This document shows, piece after piece, positions 16,556 to 25,285 of a stretch of DNA of 64,000 nt. The notes under the pieces were generated by a model. It saw only the letters and a program-made list of their open reading frames with translations, was not told the origin of the DNA and ran no database searches. The translations under genes and the position numbers were made by a program. The stretch's first letter is position 1. Every line of letters starts with the position of its first letter. The stretch comes from Lutimonas saemankumensis (GTDB lineage Bacteria > Bacteroidota > Bacteroidia > Flavobacteriales > Flavobacteriaceae): the NCBI RefSeq assembly GCF_020171465.1, contig NZ_JAIUZR010000001.1:124001-188000 (forward strand), read 5' to 3'.

Positions 16556-17535
16556 AGACGAATATTGATACTCATTCCAGGTCTTAGGTCTGAATTTTCC
16601 TCTACAGGGTAGAGATGTATCTCAAAGGTTTTCATATCCATTCTTCCCTTATCTGCTGTAGGTATCCAATCTGCAAAATCAGCCATGGGAGAAATGTAAC
16701 TAACACGAAAACTTCTCTTTTCATCATCGAATGCAGGAAGGGTACCTTCAATCTCTGTACCTAATTGAAAGCTTGAAAGCATATCTTCCCGAATATGTAA
16801 AACAGCGTGAACATCTTCCAATTTCTGGATGGTAAAAATTGGGTACCCTGCCGGCATTATTTCGCTTTCCTGGGCAAGTTTGGCCGAGATTTCACCAGAT
16901 ACGGGAGCATAGATTTTTAGTTCCTCATAAAAGGCTTTGGCTTCATTGACCTTTCCTTCAACAGCACTCAATTGACCTCTGGCAGCTTTTTTGTCTTCTT
17001 CACGTGCCCCCTTTCGGACCATTTCATAAAGTGATTCAGCCGCATTCATCTGTTCTTCGGCAGCATTTCTTTTGAAAGTCATTTCGTCCATCTGTTGCGA
17101 AGAAATAAGGCTGTCCTTATACATGTTGTGAAGCCGTTGATAGGATTTTTCTGCAAACTCATATTGGCCCCTGGCCATTTCATATTTGTTTTTTAAAGCC
17201 ATTATTTCTTCTTCCCTCGCTCCTTTGGTTGCTTTTTCATTCAAAGATTCTGCCGCAGAATATGCGCCTTCAGCCTGTTGCATCTTGGCATCAAGAATAT
17301 CGCTTTTGATAGAAGCGAGAAGCTGACCTTTTTCTACTTCATCTCCAAGTTTGACAAAGATGCTGTCAATTCTTCCCGGTACCTCTGAACCAACTCGAAT
17401 CTGAGTTGTTTCAAAAAGCCCCACATAGACTCTGTTCTTATTTTCATCAGGCTTGAGGATCATTAAAATTACGATACCGGTCAGTATGATTAGAACCGGA
17501 ACGATAAGCACGATTAATTGGATCTTTTTTTTCAT
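16552..17535 (-). CDS. HlyD-family membrane fusion protein
   Basis: A periplasmic adaptor of the YhiI/EmrA type with 327 residues. It has an N-terminal anchor helix (about 5-27), then a lipoyl half with RIDSIFVKLGDEVEKGQLLA. A long coiled coil follows (about 80-205) with two near-identical phrases (KGAREEEIMALK and KGAREEDKKAAR). The second lipoyl half carries IYAPVSGEISAKLAQESEIM, and a short beta-barrel ends it. It lies between TolC (6 bases upstream) and two ABC-2 permeases (overlapping), which defines its role as the bridge of a tripartite exporter. Confidence 0.88.
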   Translation of the reverse strand: MKKKIQLIVLIVPVLIILTGIVILMILKPDENKNRVYVGLFETTQIRVGSEVPGRIDSIFVKLGDEVEKGQLLASIKSDILDAKMQQAEGAYSAAESLNEKATKGAREEEIMALKNKYEMARGQYEFAEKSYQRLHNMYKDSLISSQQMDEMTFKRNAAEEQMNAAESLYEMVRKGAREEDKKAARGQLSAVEGKVNEAKAFYEELKIYAPVSGEISAKLAQESEIMPAGYPIFTIQKLEDVHAVLHIREDMLSSFQLGTEIEGTLPAFDDEKRSFRVSYISPMADFADWIPTADKGRMDMKTFEIHLYPVEENSDLRPGMSINIRL

Positions 17536-17541
17536 TTCAAA

Positions 17542-18927
17542 TCAATTATTGAGGTTATTTACTTGCAGGCTACCTGAGGCTATAAGCAATTCGAGTGCAG
17601 CCTGTCTTTGTAGGGCAATCATTTTATAATAGTCGAGAACGGCTTGTTGGTATTCAGTTTCAGCCTGCAATCTTTCTGTGATATTGATCAGTCCCTCCCT
17701 GTAACTCGCAATGGCCAGCTTCAGACTGTTTGAGGCAACATCTTTTTCTTTTTCTTTTAATAAGACCTGTTCTGATTTAACATCAAATTCAATTTTCACC
17801 TTTTGTTCAAACAGTTTTAGTTTCTCCTCCGCATCTGATTTTTTATTTTCAGCCATATTCTTTTCAATGGAAGTTTTTTGAATTTCATTATCATTTTTTA
17901 AGCCGGTAAAAATGTCCCACTCAAAACCGACACCAACCAGATAAGCAGGAAATCCTTCAAAATAATTGAGATCAAGATTTATAGGTTGTTCAGAAATTGG
18001 AGTATCATAAGGGGTTTGGATTCTTGTGTCGAATAAATTAAAATAACTTAATGTAGCAAAGGCCTGAACTTTTGGCAGAAAGTTGTTTTTATTCATTTTT
18101 AATTTGTATTCATAAGCCTGAATCGAAGATCTTAAGGCATTTAATTCCGGTCGGTCCTCGTAGGACTGGCTCTGTTCAGTGAATAACCAGGGTTTAAGGT
18201 CAAATTCATATTTTTCTATTTGTGACAATTCCTTTCCTGTGAGCATCGAGAGTTTTAATCTGAGAAGTCTGAGATTTCCCTCCAGTTCCATTTTTTTTGA
18301 CGCTAAGTTCAATTCGGCAGCAGCGATTTTTTCTCTTTCAAAAGGAGTAGCTAATCCATTTTCTATGGCAACGTTGACTTTAAGACGTTCCTTGACTAGT
18401 CGTTTTTCACTTTCTGTAATAACTGACTTTGATTGTTCCAGTAATTCAATTTTATCAAACGTATCGATGACCTCTTTGATTATTTTAGCTCTTTCACTTT
18501 CGACCATGAAATTCTTTGCCTTTATTTTTTCTTTACTGGCCTTGGATCCGTAATTGACCTGAAGCCCTGAAAAAAGTAACATTTTTGCTGTTAGGTTAGT
18601 GTAAAAGAAATGCCCATCAGCATCAAATTGCGAAGATCCGTTAAAGATTTCTGTTCCCGATATAGGAAGATCAAAAGTGGGAATATCCACATTGAGGTTT
18701 GCAGAGCCATATGCATATCCGCCATTCATAGTTAAAGTAGGAATAAAGTTCTGCCTGATCGCTTTACTTTCAATACTATCAATCATGAGATCATTGTTAG
18801 CATTTTTTAATTCGTAACTTTTTTGCAAACTGAGCTGGATCATTTCAAGCTCTGTTTCTGTTAGATTATTCTGCCCTATGACTAAGGTGCATGGTATCAG
18901 GAAGAGCATTAGAAATAATTTTTTCAT
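17542..18927 (-). CDS. TolC-family outer membrane efflux channel
   Basis: The outer membrane duct of the export operon. The frame opens at 18972, but the ATG at 18927 begins a proper signal peptide (MKKLFLMLFLIPCTLVIGQ), giving 461 residues. Two repeated OEP halves, each with long helical stretches, are typical. They include SLQKSYELKNANNDL near the N-terminus and LAIASYREGLINITERLQAE in the second half. It is the first gene of the operon TolC-HlyD-permease-permease. It could also serve the MacB-like permease set at 5-8.6 kb, which lacks its own channel; that is inference. Confidence 0.88.
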   Translation of the reverse strand: MKKLFLMLFLIPCTLVIGQNNLTETELEMIQLSLQKSYELKNANNDLMIDSIESKAIRQNFIPTLTMNGGYAYGSANLNVDIPTFDLPISGTEIFNGSSQFDADGHFFYTNLTAKMLLFSGLQVNYGSKASKEKIKAKNFMVESERAKIIKEVIDTFDKIELLEQSKSVITESEKRLVKERLKVNVAIENGLATPFEREKIAAAELNLASKKMELEGNLRLLRLKLSMLTGKELSQIEKYEFDLKPWLFTEQSQSYEDRPELNALRSSIQAYEYKLKMNKNNFLPKVQAFATLSYFNLFDTRIQTPYDTPISEQPINLDLNYFEGFPAYLVGVGFEWDIFTGLKNDNEIQKTSIEKNMAENKKSDAEEKLKLFEQKVKIEFDVKSEQVLLKEKEKDVASNSLKLAIASYREGLINITERLQAETEYQQAVLDYYKMIALQRQAALELLIASGSLQVNNLNN

Positions 18928-19013
18928 TTTGTAATGATTTGTTGAGAACAGAAATAGTTTAGGGTGAAACATAGCATTTAAATGATCAGGACAGAATTAT
19001 CCGGGACAAAGTT

Positions 19014-19673
19014 TCAAGGCTCAATATTCAGGCGCCATGAGGCCTCTCCGGGAACAAGTTTATATCTCAGGATTTTTTCACCTCCCGTCGGACAGCAGTT
19101 GGCATCTCCATCCTTATAAATCGGAAATTTTCTTAAGAGCCTATTATTCTCGAAATAAATGGAATCATGCCCCATGTATCCGTAATAATTTCCTTCTGTA
19201 GATAAATCATCCTCTGAGATTTCAGGGAAATAAACAGGGGATAGGCTCAGATCATTATTAGATGCAAAGCCATAAATAGTAGCATATGACCCAGAACCAG
19301 ACGAAACAGTAACAATGTATAGTTCGTCAAAACCGTTGTTGTCAAGATCATCAAGTTTGAGTTTTTGAACGGGGTCAGCATCTGCTAAGCTAAATGTATC
19401 AGAGGTATTCTCGAAATCGACGGGAACTATATTTATGTTTGTCAAACCGTCTGAGGTTGCAGCGTATTGGACTTTTATTTTTTTACCAGACGACGTGACT
19501 AGAATCTTTTCATTCTTTAAATCTTTTTTTGATGAACTTTTTTCTGATTTGGCCTGACTAGAATCAATTTCATTAACTTGTGTGTTGTCATTTGAATTAA
19601 CACGTTCTGATTTTTCACTCTTACAGGAGCATAAAATAAATAAGCAAAGGAATAGGGGGGCTAGTTTTTGCAT
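19014..19673 (-). CDS. Lipoprotein with FG-GAP/VCBS-like repeat
   Basis: A 219-residue protein whose signal peptide ends in a lipobox (LCSC, cysteine 17). A Ser/Asn/Lys-rich linker follows, then a globular domain. The globular part has LDDLDNNGFDELYI (about residues 110-123), the calcium-loop pattern D-x-D-x-N-G-x-D-E seen in FG-GAP/VCBS propeller repeats. The domain is too short for a full propeller. The function is unknown. It is not closely coupled to the TolC operon downstream. Confidence 0.68.
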   Translation of the reverse strand: MQKLAPLFLCLFILCSCKSEKSERVNSNDNTQVNEIDSSQAKSEKSSSKKDLKNEKILVTSSGKKIKVQYAATSDGLTNINIVPVDFENTSDTFSLADADPVQKLKLDDLDNNGFDELYIVTVSSGSGSYATIYGFASNNDLSLSPVYFPEISEDDLSTEGNYYGYMGHDSIYFENNRLLRKFPIYKDGDANCCPTGGEKILRYKLVPGEASWRLNIEP

Positions 19674-19908
19674 TTTTAGGGTTTGGGTTTAAAAAGCTGA
19701 TAAAAAGAAAAATGAATAATGATAGAAAAAGAAGGATAAATATCAGATCAACTCTGAAGACTGTATCGTAAGTCGGTAAATTTTTTTTGACCCGTACAAT
19801 ATTTCCGCTTCCCAAAAATAATATTCGATCAGTAGGGACATTCTTATTTTTGAAGGCTACTGATGTTTTTCATCTTTTCAATCTGTGATCTAATTTACAA
19901 AAAATTGA

Positions 19909-20565
19909 CTAGACAAAATGTTTCTTGTACTGTTCTATTCTAAAGTTTAGTGTTGAGTATTTAGTGTCAAGGGATTTTTTAAGCTTATAATCAGGATATG
20001 AACCTATGGATCGGTTGGCAGCACTGGATGGAGATATAAGGGAAACCGTCTTAATCTTTCGGCCTTCGATTGAAAACTCGTGTATCCTTGGCCTGTCATC
20101 CGATATTTTGATCAGCCTCATATTTTGATCTCGAAGATGATTTCTGAACAGATACTCAGGCCCGTTTTTACTGTTCCCACCCATGAAAAGTATTTTCTCA
20201 ACCTTAGGATTTAATTTCAAAATTGAAATCAGGTCGCGATTTATTATTCGTTTCATGCCTAAGTCTGAGGCATCGATTTTATCTCTATAGCATTCCTCTA
20301 CCATATCACATATTCCTATTTTAAAATCGATTAAGAGTTCTTTTCTTTCTGTTATGGCACGGTCTGAATTTTCGTAACTGATTTGACGGTTAAAAATTTT
20401 TTCCAAAATAGGCCAGAGCAAACCGTATTTACTGCCGTAACAAAAATTTACGTCGTCTTCAAACAATTGTCCTGTTGAAAATCGGGGAGGAGGAATAGTT
20501 CCAACAATTAATTTGCTGGCACCATCCGGGATAAAAGGTGAATAGGGATGTTGATGAGTAAACAT
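19909..20565 (-). CDS. Uracil-DNA glycosylase superfamily protein
   Basis: Two motifs place it in the UDG superfamily: LIVGTIPPPR near the N-terminus (the GxxPG-like motif 1) and SPSSAANRSIGSYP near the C-terminus (the H/S-P-S motif 2). The middle KILFMGGNSKNGPEYLF is compatible with the fold's central strand. Motif 1 lacks the Asp/Glu or Asn of classical UDGs, so it may act on other deaminated bases, as hypoxanthine-type family members do. That substrate is uncertain. The TTG at 20577 is possible, but the ATG at 20565 is preferred (218 residues). It follows the sugar transferase by 18 bases and looks like the last gene of the polysaccharide operon, an odd location for a repair enzyme. Confidence 0.68.
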   Translation of the reverse strand: MFTHQHPYSPFIPDGASKLIVGTIPPPRFSTGQLFEDDVNFCYGSKYGLLWPILEKIFNRQISYENSDRAITERKELLIDFKIGICDMVEECYRDKIDASDLGMKRIINRDLISILKLNPKVEKILFMGGNSKNGPEYLFRNHLRDQNMRLIKISDDRPRIHEFSIEGRKIKTVSLISPSSAANRSIGSYPDYKLKKSLDTKYSTLNFRIEQYKKHFV

Positions 20566-20583
20566 CGATGGGTTCAATTTGTT

Positions 20584-21972
20584 TTACTGGCCTTTATAAA
20601 AGGCAATAGTATTAATCGTCTTGAAAATAATTCTGAAATCCAAGGTTACGGATCTGTTTTTTATATAGTACAGGTCATATTCAAGTTTCTTGCAGGAATC
20701 CTCAATATTCTCTCCATAGTTGTATTTGACCTGAGCCCAGCCGGTAATACCGGGACTGATAAGATGACGCGAATCATAAAGTGGAATACTTTTTACAAGT
20801 TCATCTATAAATACTTTTCTTTCCGGCCTTGGCCCTATCAGACTCATTTCACCTTTTATAACAGATAAAAACTGAGGCAGTTCATCAATACGAAGTTTCC
20901 TCAGGATTTTTCCAAAACTTGTTATCCTGTTGTCCCCTTTTACAGACATTTTTGCACCGTCCTTTTCGGCTTCTACAACCATAGATCTGAATTTTGTAAT
21001 CAAAATCTCTTTTCCTCCTTTTCCAACTCGGTACTGTCTATAAAATAGGGGCCCTCTGTTAAAAAATAAATTTAGAAACAAGATCACTGGGCTAAGTAAA
21101 AACATCAGGCTAAGCCCCAATAAAGATGAAAACAGATCGAGTAATTTATGCCACAATAAGTAAAAATAGTGATGGTTGTATTTAGAAACCGGTAAGATGG
21201 AATAAAATTGATTACCGGTAAACTGTATTGGAAGGGCCTCCTTTACTTCTTCGTATAACTTCATATAGGTGGTTATGTTCCCTCCGTTTTCACGAATTTT
21301 CAATAGAGAAGTATTCATTGAATTGGAGATCATTTCCTGATCCTGATCCAATATTATAATTGTATCAATGAGCTTTCTGGATGTCATCCTCATCAGGGCT
21401 CTTGAAAGGCTGTTGATCTCCTTAGGGTCATTAGTAACATTATAGATACCAAGAACTTTTAATCCGTGTTGATACTCCGATCCTTCAATAGATTGTTTTA
21501 TATGATGAATCAATTTTCTATTGTCGATCTGAGTGGTCAGCAACACACAATTCTTAATAAAAACATTCTTGTGTATTACGGATGCATAAAATACTCTCCA
21601 GAAGATCAGGGACAGGGTAAAACCAAAAATAAAATACACCAATTCAAATCCAGGGAATTCTGCATGGTAGGAAAAAAGGGTAACGAAACCATAACCGACC
21701 GAAAAGAAAATTCCAATGGAAAAAGCCAGGGGCATGACTTTTCGGGTCTTATTTACATAGTCGAGGTCGTAAAAATTAAATATGATTGTAAAAATCCAGA
21801 AAACTCCTGTTGCAAAAAATATATTAAGGCTGTTAAGCAGGAAAAAATTATCCAGATTGATCTGATGATCTATGGATTTGTGAAAATAAAAGAGAGATGA
21901 AATAATCAGGATCAGGTCTACGGCACCTAAAAGAAGTTTTTTGTGCCAGTGCCCGAAAACAGGTGTCTTCAT
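20584..21972 (-). CDS. Polyprenyl glycosylphosphotransferase (initiating sugar transferase)
   Basis: It transfers a sugar-1-phosphate to undecaprenyl phosphate, the first step of surface polysaccharide assembly at the inner membrane. Four N-terminal helices (within about residues 10-130) lead to a cytosolic Rossmann-like region. The C-terminal catalytic domain follows a membrane helix and has KFRSM, RKLRIDELPQ and the signature GPRPER. The frame extends to a TTG at 22014, but the ATG at 21972 (462 residues) starts just before the first helix and is preferred. It lies 85 bases after the GT2 gene on the same strand. Sugar specificity cannot be read. Confidence 0.9.
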   Translation of the reverse strand: MKTPVFGHWHKKLLLGAVDLILIISSLFYFHKSIDHQINLDNFFLLNSLNIFFATGVFWIFTIIFNFYDLDYVNKTRKVMPLAFSIGIFFSVGYGFVTLFSYHAEFPGFELVYFIFGFTLSLIFWRVFYASVIHKNVFIKNCVLLTTQIDNRKLIHHIKQSIEGSEYQHGLKVLGIYNVTNDPKEINSLSRALMRMTSRKLIDTIIILDQDQEMISNSMNTSLLKIRENGGNITTYMKLYEEVKEALPIQFTGNQFYSILPVSKYNHHYFYLLWHKLLDLFSSLLGLSLMFLLSPVILFLNLFFNRGPLFYRQYRVGKGGKEILITKFRSMVVEAEKDGAKMSVKGDNRITSFGKILRKLRIDELPQFLSVIKGEMSLIGPRPERKVFIDELVKSIPLYDSRHLISPGITGWAQVKYNYGENIEDSCKKLEYDLYYIKNRSVTLDFRIIFKTINTIAFYKGQ

Positions 21973-22057
21973 TTTCGAGGCACTATGATGACCGATCTGT
22001 GATACCGTATTCAATACTTTTAATTTTAGGCAAATATAGGCTTAATTTTATGGCTTT

Positions 22058-22870
22058 TCAACCTATGGATTTTACCCTTGGATCTAATTTTTTCACTGAA
22101 TCGTAAACTTTTTCAGGAAGCAGGCCCAAAATGATAGGAATCAAGGCGTAGTAGTATTTGTATTTTGGAATTCCCAGGTATTTGAATGATTCCAATCTCA
22201 GTTTACAATCATACAGACGGTACCTGATGGATTTTCTGCGATGATAATTATTGTCCATTCTGTAGAGCAATAAAATCTCGGACAAATTGCAAAATATCAT
22301 TCCGTTTCCAGCGGCTCTGAACCACATTTCATAATCCTGGGTAGTACGGTAAGATTCATTATAAAACTCAATTTTCTCCAAGCTTTTTCGCCTGAAAACA
22401 ACTGTTGAATGAATCATTGGATTCGCTTTTGGTAGTAGTTTAATGATCTCTTGATGAGATTCCGGAGCCTGTCTTTTCTGAAGCTGATTCCCGTTTTCAT
22501 CAATATCAATCGCAGAACTTCCAACAATATCTATGTGAGTATTTTTATCTAGATATTCCACCTGGCGGCTAAGCCTATTTGGCAATGCAATATCATCGGC
22601 ATCCATTCTGGCAATATAAACTGCCTTAGACATGGCTATTCCCTTATTCAGGTTTTTGGTGAGTCCCTGGTTTTCAGTATTGAAAATTGCGATGACTCTG
22701 TCGTCAGCTTCGGCGTAGGATTTAATGATCTTTCCACTTCCGTCGGTTGACGCATCATCAAAGATGATAAACTCAAAATCTGCAAAAGATTGTTGCAAAA
22801 TACTTTCAATGGCAGTTGTGAGAAATTTTTCACAGTTGAATACGGACATGATAACTGAAACCTTTTTCAT
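22058..22870 (-). CDS. Family 2 glycosyltransferase
   Basis: A 270-residue GT-A enzyme. The N-terminal VSVIMSVFNCEKFL, the nucleotide-binding FDDASTDGS, and the metal-binding RMDADDIALPNR (DxD motif) are all present. The acceptor region includes TTQDYEMWFRAAGNG. There is no strong membrane helix, so it is cytosolic or membrane-associated. Its start overlaps the end of the upstream propeller-like gene by four bases, which argues for translational coupling within the polysaccharide operon. Donor and acceptor sugars are unknown. Confidence 0.92.
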   Translation of the reverse strand: MKKVSVIMSVFNCEKFLTTAIESILQQSFADFEFIIFDDASTDGSGKIIKSYAEADDRVIAIFNTENQGLTKNLNKGIAMSKAVYIARMDADDIALPNRLSRQVEYLDKNTHIDIVGSSAIDIDENGNQLQKRQAPESHQEIIKLLPKANPMIHSTVVFRRKSLEKIEFYNESYRTTQDYEMWFRAAGNGMIFCNLSEILLLYRMDNNYHRRKSIRYRLYDCKLRLESFKYLGIPKYKYYYALIPIILGLLPEKVYDSVKKLDPRVKSIG

Positions 22871-24117
22871 AGTGCCTGTGTGATATCTAATTCATACAAC
22901 TGACGAAATCCCTTATGAACACTATCAATTGTGACTTTGTTATTCGAAGTAAACCTGGGGTGAAGATCACATCTGTACTCATTGACAAATTTCAAAGGAG
23001 CGTAAAAAGACCCTAATACAGTGAGTTTCTGGTCCGGAATGCAAAACAGAAGAAGATGCGACATTCTTGATCGGTCCGGATAAGTATCCGTTAACATGTA
23101 TTTTCCGCAAGGACTAAAGCTGGGATGGCCATCTTCATTTAAAAATTCAGGATAGAATTTTTCGAATTTTTCAGTTTGATCTTTTAACAGATAATAAGCG
23201 TTATTTTCATTCTTCATTTTCATCCATCCCACGATTTCATCATCATTTTTCCAGTTACAATGCGAAACCATGCCTTCGTCAGCAAGAAGGTAAAGTTCGT
23301 TCCCGTTCAAATCTGAACTCATTAGCCTGCTAAACTTTCTTCCGTCAGGAAGGTACCATCTGTGAATAAAAATAAACCTTTTACCCCCAGGTGAAATTTG
23401 CAGATGATTTACGCTGTGTCCCGCTTTGTCCATTGAACTTTTCTTGTGAAATCTTTTGAGCTGATCAAAGGAAATAATAAGCTTGCTGCGATTATTTTGA
23501 ATATCGATATGAAATATGCCATCTTCCTTATCATTAAAAACAATTTCCTGAAACTCGGACTGATTGGGATAGCCATAAGCCGGGTCAAAATATCCTAATC
23601 TCTCAAAATTGATTCCAAGAGCCTTCTGGGATGGATGATGATATGCATAAACAGAAGAGTCAATCAATCGAAACTTTCCGGTTCTGATATTTAAAAGTTT
23701 AGTCCTGACCGAATTTCTGTCAAGTATATTGTGCAAAATATGCTGATCATCAAACCAGAAAAGCCGTGAGCCCTGTTGCCAGTTCCAGGAATTTGATTCA
23801 GAAATTTTTTTATCGCTGAACATAATATCAATAACTTGATTTTCCTTGTATTTGCCCGGGTTCATTTTTTTTAAGGAATGGAATAAATACCCTTTTTTGC
23901 CGAAAGGAGATGAATCATAGTAGCCCCAAAAACTTTCTTTTTTATTGAGCCCGGAAATCTGTTTCATGGAGATTCCTTTCGCAAGTTGCAGGTCATAGGG
24001 CCTTTTAAACAAGTAATGATTTAAATGCTGATAGCATAGTTTCGCCATGGGTTTGATTCCAGGGAAACGGTTTGCCACCATGGCCAAGCGTTTTTCTATA
24101 TTTCCGTAAGCTGACAT
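22867..24117 (-). CDS. Propeller-like cytosolic protein of the polysaccharide operon, unknown
   Basis: A 416-residue protein without a signal peptide or membrane helix. It is built of repeated strands with TolB/WD-like phrases: SPFGKKGYLFHS, ISPGGKRFIFIHRWY, GHPSFSPCGKYMLTD and HPRFTSNNKVTIDS. These are spaced like blades of a seven-bladed propeller. The HP...S pattern recalls oligogalacturonate-lyase-type propellers, but that is my reading and the catalytic residues cannot be confirmed. It overlaps its upstream GT4 gene by 22 bases and the downstream GT2 gene by four, so it is integral to the operon. A role in modifying or sensing the glycan is conceivable; none is shown. Confidence 0.68.
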   Translation of the reverse strand: MSAYGNIEKRLAMVANRFPGIKPMAKLCYQHLNHYLFKRPYDLQLAKGISMKQISGLNKKESFWGYYDSSPFGKKGYLFHSLKKMNPGKYKENQVIDIMFSDKKISESNSWNWQQGSRLFWFDDQHILHNILDRNSVRTKLLNIRTGKFRLIDSSVYAYHHPSQKALGINFERLGYFDPAYGYPNQSEFQEIVFNDKEDGIFHIDIQNNRSKLIISFDQLKRFHKKSSMDKAGHSVNHLQISPGGKRFIFIHRWYLPDGRKFSRLMSSDLNGNELYLLADEGMVSHCNWKNDDEIVGWMKMKNENNAYYLLKDQTEKFEKFYPEFLNEDGHPSFSPCGKYMLTDTYPDRSRMSHLLLFCIPDQKLTVLGSFYAPLKFVNEYRCDLHPRFTSNNKVTIDSVHKGFRQLYELDITQAL

Positions 24118-25211
24118 TGTTCCAGATATTTTGTTTGGTACTGACCAGCCATTCGGTCCGAATCGAATTTTTGAAATAATTGTTCCTTGTTCCTTAAAAG
24201 AGAATGTGAAAATTGATCTGATAATAGAATTTTCATTTTCTGCGCCAGGTCCAAGGGGTCACCGGGCCTGAACAGCAAAGGGTAATTTTTGCCAACAATT
24301 TCTGAATGAGAAGGAATATCCGAAAGTATCAGCGGCAGACCGGCTGAAAGTGCCTCAAGAACAGAATTAGGAAGTCCTTCTGAATAGGATGCGGAAATAA
24401 AATTGTCTGATGCGTCAAGATAATCCTTAACATCATGAACTATACCCTTAAATTCTATACGCGAATCTTGAAAATTTCTCTTTAATTCATCCTCCATGTT
24501 GCCCGATCCTATGAATATTAACATGATGTCCTCAACTTGTGATAAACGAAAGGCCTTTAGGATCGTAACCGGGTCCTTTCGTTTTATTAAAGACCCACTG
24601 ACTAGGAATATTTTTTTTTCAATTGGAAGAGAGAGGTTTTTCCTTAAGCTTTCAACTGAATGGATCGATTTATTTGAAAATGTATTAATATTCACCCCAT
24701 TCTGAATGCAATAGGTATTAAGACCATAATCCTCATAAAACTTTTCTTTGATATAGTGAGAACAGGAAATACGTGTTTCAATCTTAGAAATTGCCTTTCT
24801 GTGTTTTAAGGAAATTATCCTGCCCTTTACTTTTCCATATTTCAAAATATAATCCTCATCCGGGAAATTATGGATCGTGGTCATTCGAGCTACACCGGTC
24901 AGTGAACCGTTGATCATATCTGCTCTGAGCCCATGAGAATGTACAAGGTCTATATTTCTGTTGCGTACCACTGACATTACTTTTTCCTTGTTTTTGAATA
25001 CGCCTTTTAGACGAGAATTTTTTAGTTCAATAATTTCACATTTTATTCCTTCAAAGTCAGTATACATAGATTCTGATTTCGCTCTGGACAAACTGAGAAT
25101 TATTATATTGAAGCGTTCTTTATCAAGACCACTGGCAATACCAAAAATAATATTCAGGGGTCCGCTTTTTTTCAGCGTGGATACCAGATAAAGTAAATTG
25201 ATCTTATTCAT
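24096..25211 (-). CDS. Family 4 glycosyltransferase
   Basis: A 371-residue GT-B retaining enzyme. The N-terminal domain has LVSTLKKSGPLNIIFGIASG and VHSHGLRADMINGSL. The C-terminal Rossmann domain carries FLVSGSLIKRKDPVTILKAF, FIGSGNMEDELK and the EX7E-type SYSEGLPNSVLEALSAG that positions the donor phosphate. It transfers a sugar during repeat-unit assembly on the cytosolic face. It lies 74 bases after the ligase-like gene and overlaps the next gene by 22 bases. Confidence 0.93.
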   Translation of the reverse strand: MNKINLLYLVSTLKKSGPLNIIFGIASGLDKERFNIIILSLSRAKSESMYTDFEGIKCEIIELKNSRLKGVFKNKEKVMSVVRNRNIDLVHSHGLRADMINGSLTGVARMTTIHNFPDEDYILKYGKVKGRIISLKHRKAISKIETRISCSHYIKEKFYEDYGLNTYCIQNGVNINTFSNKSIHSVESLRKNLSLPIEKKIFLVSGSLIKRKDPVTILKAFRLSQVEDIMLIFIGSGNMEDELKRNFQDSRIEFKGIVHDVKDYLDASDNFISASYSEGLPNSVLEALSAGLPLILSDIPSHSEIVGKNYPLLFRPGDPLDLAQKMKILLSDQFSHSLLRNKEQLFQKFDSDRMAGQYQTKYLEQCQLTEI

Positions 25212-25285
25212 TTCTATTCAGCCCTCCTCTTGTAAAATGTTCCTTTTCAGGGTAAATCAGATTACAACTTTAACAAAAATACTTG

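Noticed and set aside
19621-19815. Minus-strand 64-codon hydrophobic frame before the 19014 lipoprotein
   Set aside because: It overlaps the lipoprotein signal peptide out of frame. The hydrophobicity comes from T-rich DNA, and no promoter or start signal supports it.
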